Source: JOPF136 sp035517515
GTDB taxonomy: Bacteria > Acidobacteriota > Terriglobia > Acidiferrales > UBA7541
DNA length: 64,000 nucleotides
Assembly: GCA_035517515.1 (NCBI GenBank)
Contig: DATIYQ010000173.1
Span: forward strand, 1 to 64,000
Reading direction: 5' to 3'
Shown piece by piece: positions 62,851-64,000 of this stretch. Numbering within the stretch: the first letter of the stretch is position 1; each line of letters opens with the position of its first letter. The notes below the pieces were generated by a model. It had not been told where the DNA came from and did not search any database. It worked only from the letters and a program-made list of their open reading frames with translations. Made by a program: the position numbers and the translations under genes.

Positions 62851-63935
62851 TGAGCGTGCTGGTAGCCGTCGAACACTGCACCAAGGAATACGGCGGGGTG
62901 CGCGCGCTCGATGATCTGAGTTTCACCGTGGACGCGGGCGAATGGATCGCCATCATGGGCCCTTCCGGCTCCGGAAAAACCACCCTCGTGAATATTATCG
63001 GCGGCCTGGACACGCCCTCCGGCGGCCGCGTGCTGGTGGACGGAGTCGACATCGCCGGGATGAATGAAAGCGGGCTCACCCGCTACCGCGCGGAGAAAAT
63101 CGGCTTCGTTTTCCAGCAGTATCACCTGGTTCCCTATCTGACTGCGATCGAAAACGTGATGCTGGCGCAGTATTTTCACAGCATGACGGATGAGCACGAG
63201 GCTCAGGAAGCGCTTGCACGGGTGGGCCTGGCGGAGCGGGCCACGCACTTTCCGGGACAGCTCTCCGGCGGCGAGCAACAACGCGTGGCCATTGCCCGCG
63301 CGCTGATCAATCATCCGCGGTTGATCCTGGCGGATGAACCTACCGGAAACCTGGACGAGGCCAACCAGCGCGTCGTGGTGAACCTGCTGCGCGAACTGCA
63401 CACGGAAGGGCACGCCATCATTCTGGTCACTCACGATCCCACCATCGGCCGCCTGGCCGACCGGCGGATCGAGCTGGCCCACGGCCGCCTCTCGCAAATC
63501 ACTGTGTTTTCCGCCGACGACCAGGAGCGCATTGACCACCTGTTGCAGCAAATCTGGATCTTTGGGGAAGAGGGCACGCCCGCGCGCATGGACCGTATCC
63601 GCACCACCGGCCAGCTCGACCCCATGCGCGTGCTGGGCCGCATGGCCGATTCGGGCCTCGTGGCGGTGCAGGATTCGGAAGTGCTGCTCACCTCTTCCGG
63701 CGAGGCGCGCGCGCGCGACGTGGTGCGCCGCCACCGCCTGGCGGAGCGCCTGTTCACGGACACATTCCGCATTGACGATCCCGAAGCGCGCAGTCAGGCC
63801 TGCAAATTCGAGCACATCATCTCTCCCGAGCTGGACCAGCGCATCTGCAGTTTCCTGGGCCATCCGCAAACCTGCCCGCACGGCAATCCCATCCCACCTG
63901 GTGATTGCTGCGCGGAGAAAGCCGAGAAGGCGTGA
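62847..63935 (+). CDS. ABC ATPase fused to a DtxR-like metal-sensing module
   Basis: 362 aa. Residues 1-220 are a MacB/LolD-type ATPase: Walker A GPSGSGKTT (38-46), LSGGEQQ (139-145), LILADEP (159-165), switch His in LVTHDP. Residues about 224-290 form a winged-helix-like segment and 291-350 a DtxR-type dimerisation and metal domain: H296 and E300 in RRHRLAE (like DtxR H79/E83), C319, E322 and H323 in ACKFEH (like C102/E105/H106), then GHPQTCPHGNPIP. Position 231 is His where DtxR has Met10, and Arg replaces His98. The fusion suggests the motor itself senses iron or manganese, though the tail might act as a transcription regulator. Confidence 0.9.
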   Translation: MMSVLVAVEHCTKEYGGVRALDDLSFTVDAGEWIAIMGPSGSGKTTLVNIIGGLDTPSGGRVLVDGVDIAGMNESGLTRYRAEKIGFVFQQYHLVPYLTAIENVMLAQYFHSMTDEHEAQEALARVGLAERATHFPGQLSGGEQQRVAIARALINHPRLILADEPTGNLDEANQRVVVNLLRELHTEGHAIILVTHDPTIGRLADRRIELAHGRLSQITVFSADDQERIDHLLQQIWIFGEEGTPARMDRIRTTGQLDPMRVLGRMADSGLVAVQDSEVLLTSSGEARARDVVRRHRLAERLFTDTFRIDDPEARSQACKFEHIISPELDQRICSFLGHPQTCPHGNPIPPGDCCAEKAEKA

Positions 63936-63944
63936 GACGAGACC

Positions 63945-64000
63945 ATGGCCTCCTTCATTGATCCGCGGAAGCGTCCCACCGGCGTTCAGGTGCATATTTC
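63945..64000 (+). CDS. start of a downstream gene, truncated by window end
   Basis: ATG at 63945, 9 bases after the ATPase-DtxR stop, with frame MASFIDPRKRPTGVQVHIS open to the edge. GAGACGAGACC upstream gives only a weak ribosome-binding site. Too short to identify. Close spacing suggests it belongs to the iron operon. Confidence 0.4.
   Translation, partial: MASFIDPRKRPTGVQVHI

Noticed and set aside
1..64000. tRNA, rRNA, CRISPR, insertion sequence, prophage or replication origin
   Set aside because: None recognised on either strand by reading the gene gaps; a dedicated RNA search (for example tRNAscan) would be needed to exclude a divergent tRNA.

Overview
The window looks like a chromosomal segment of an Acidobacteriota bacterium. 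This rests on the high GC content, a TonB-dependent receptor with an N-terminal carboxypeptidase-regulatory-like domain, a large MacB/FtsX permease of the kind common in that phylum, repeated ECF sigma / zinc-finger anti-sigma / DUF4097 loci, and the order lysS - lolC/E - lolD. A related diderm phylum cannot be excluded from sequence alone. I see no rRNA, tRNA, CRISPR array, insertion sequence or prophage.

Region by region. (1) 1-15.5 kb: 5'-truncated TonB receptor, aldo/keto reductase, alpha/beta hydrolase, three PilZ domains in two proteins, small proteins, HAD hydrolase, class V aminotransferase, ketopantoate reductase-like protein, TonB-like protein, rsmD and recG. (2) 15.6-31.3 kb: M13 metallopeptidase, then two envelope-stress-type modules. 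The first (18.1-24 kb, + strand) runs ECF sigma, anti-sigma with HEAT repeats, DUF4097-TonB_C fusion, DUF4097 and double-PDZ protein, followed by an 889-aa permease. The second (28.2-30.4 kb, - strand) runs ECF sigma, anti-sigma and DUF4097, followed by aroK and a secreted protein. (3) 31.4-45.4 kb: lysS, lolC/E, lolD, clpC, bamA, a 1234-aa beta-propeller lipoprotein, and skp. (4) 45.5-52.3 kb: the translation operon rimP-nusA-infB-ylxP-rbfA-truB, preceded by a good promoter followed directly by a terminator-like hairpin. (5) 52.4-58.8 kb: an isolated secretin with a large FG-GAP insertion, a GH46 chitosanase-like protein, an unknown protein and an enolase-superfamily dehydratase. (6) 58.9-64 kb: an iron-transport locus made of an FTR1-DUF2318 fusion, two FtsX-type permeases, and an ABC ATPase fused to a complete DtxR-like metal-sensing module. 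A Fur-type palindrome lies on its promoter.

Most unusual points. The ABC ATPase-DtxR fusion suggests a transporter motor that senses metal itself. The secretin carries an FG-GAP propeller-like insertion at the start of its barrel domain. A ~69-residue module, about two-thirds identical by hand alignment, is shared between that secretin and the unrelated lipoprotein. Two copies of the same ECF-type promoter (GAACC, 16-bp spacer, CGTCT) precede the sigma gene and the large permease gene, which points to a small regulon.
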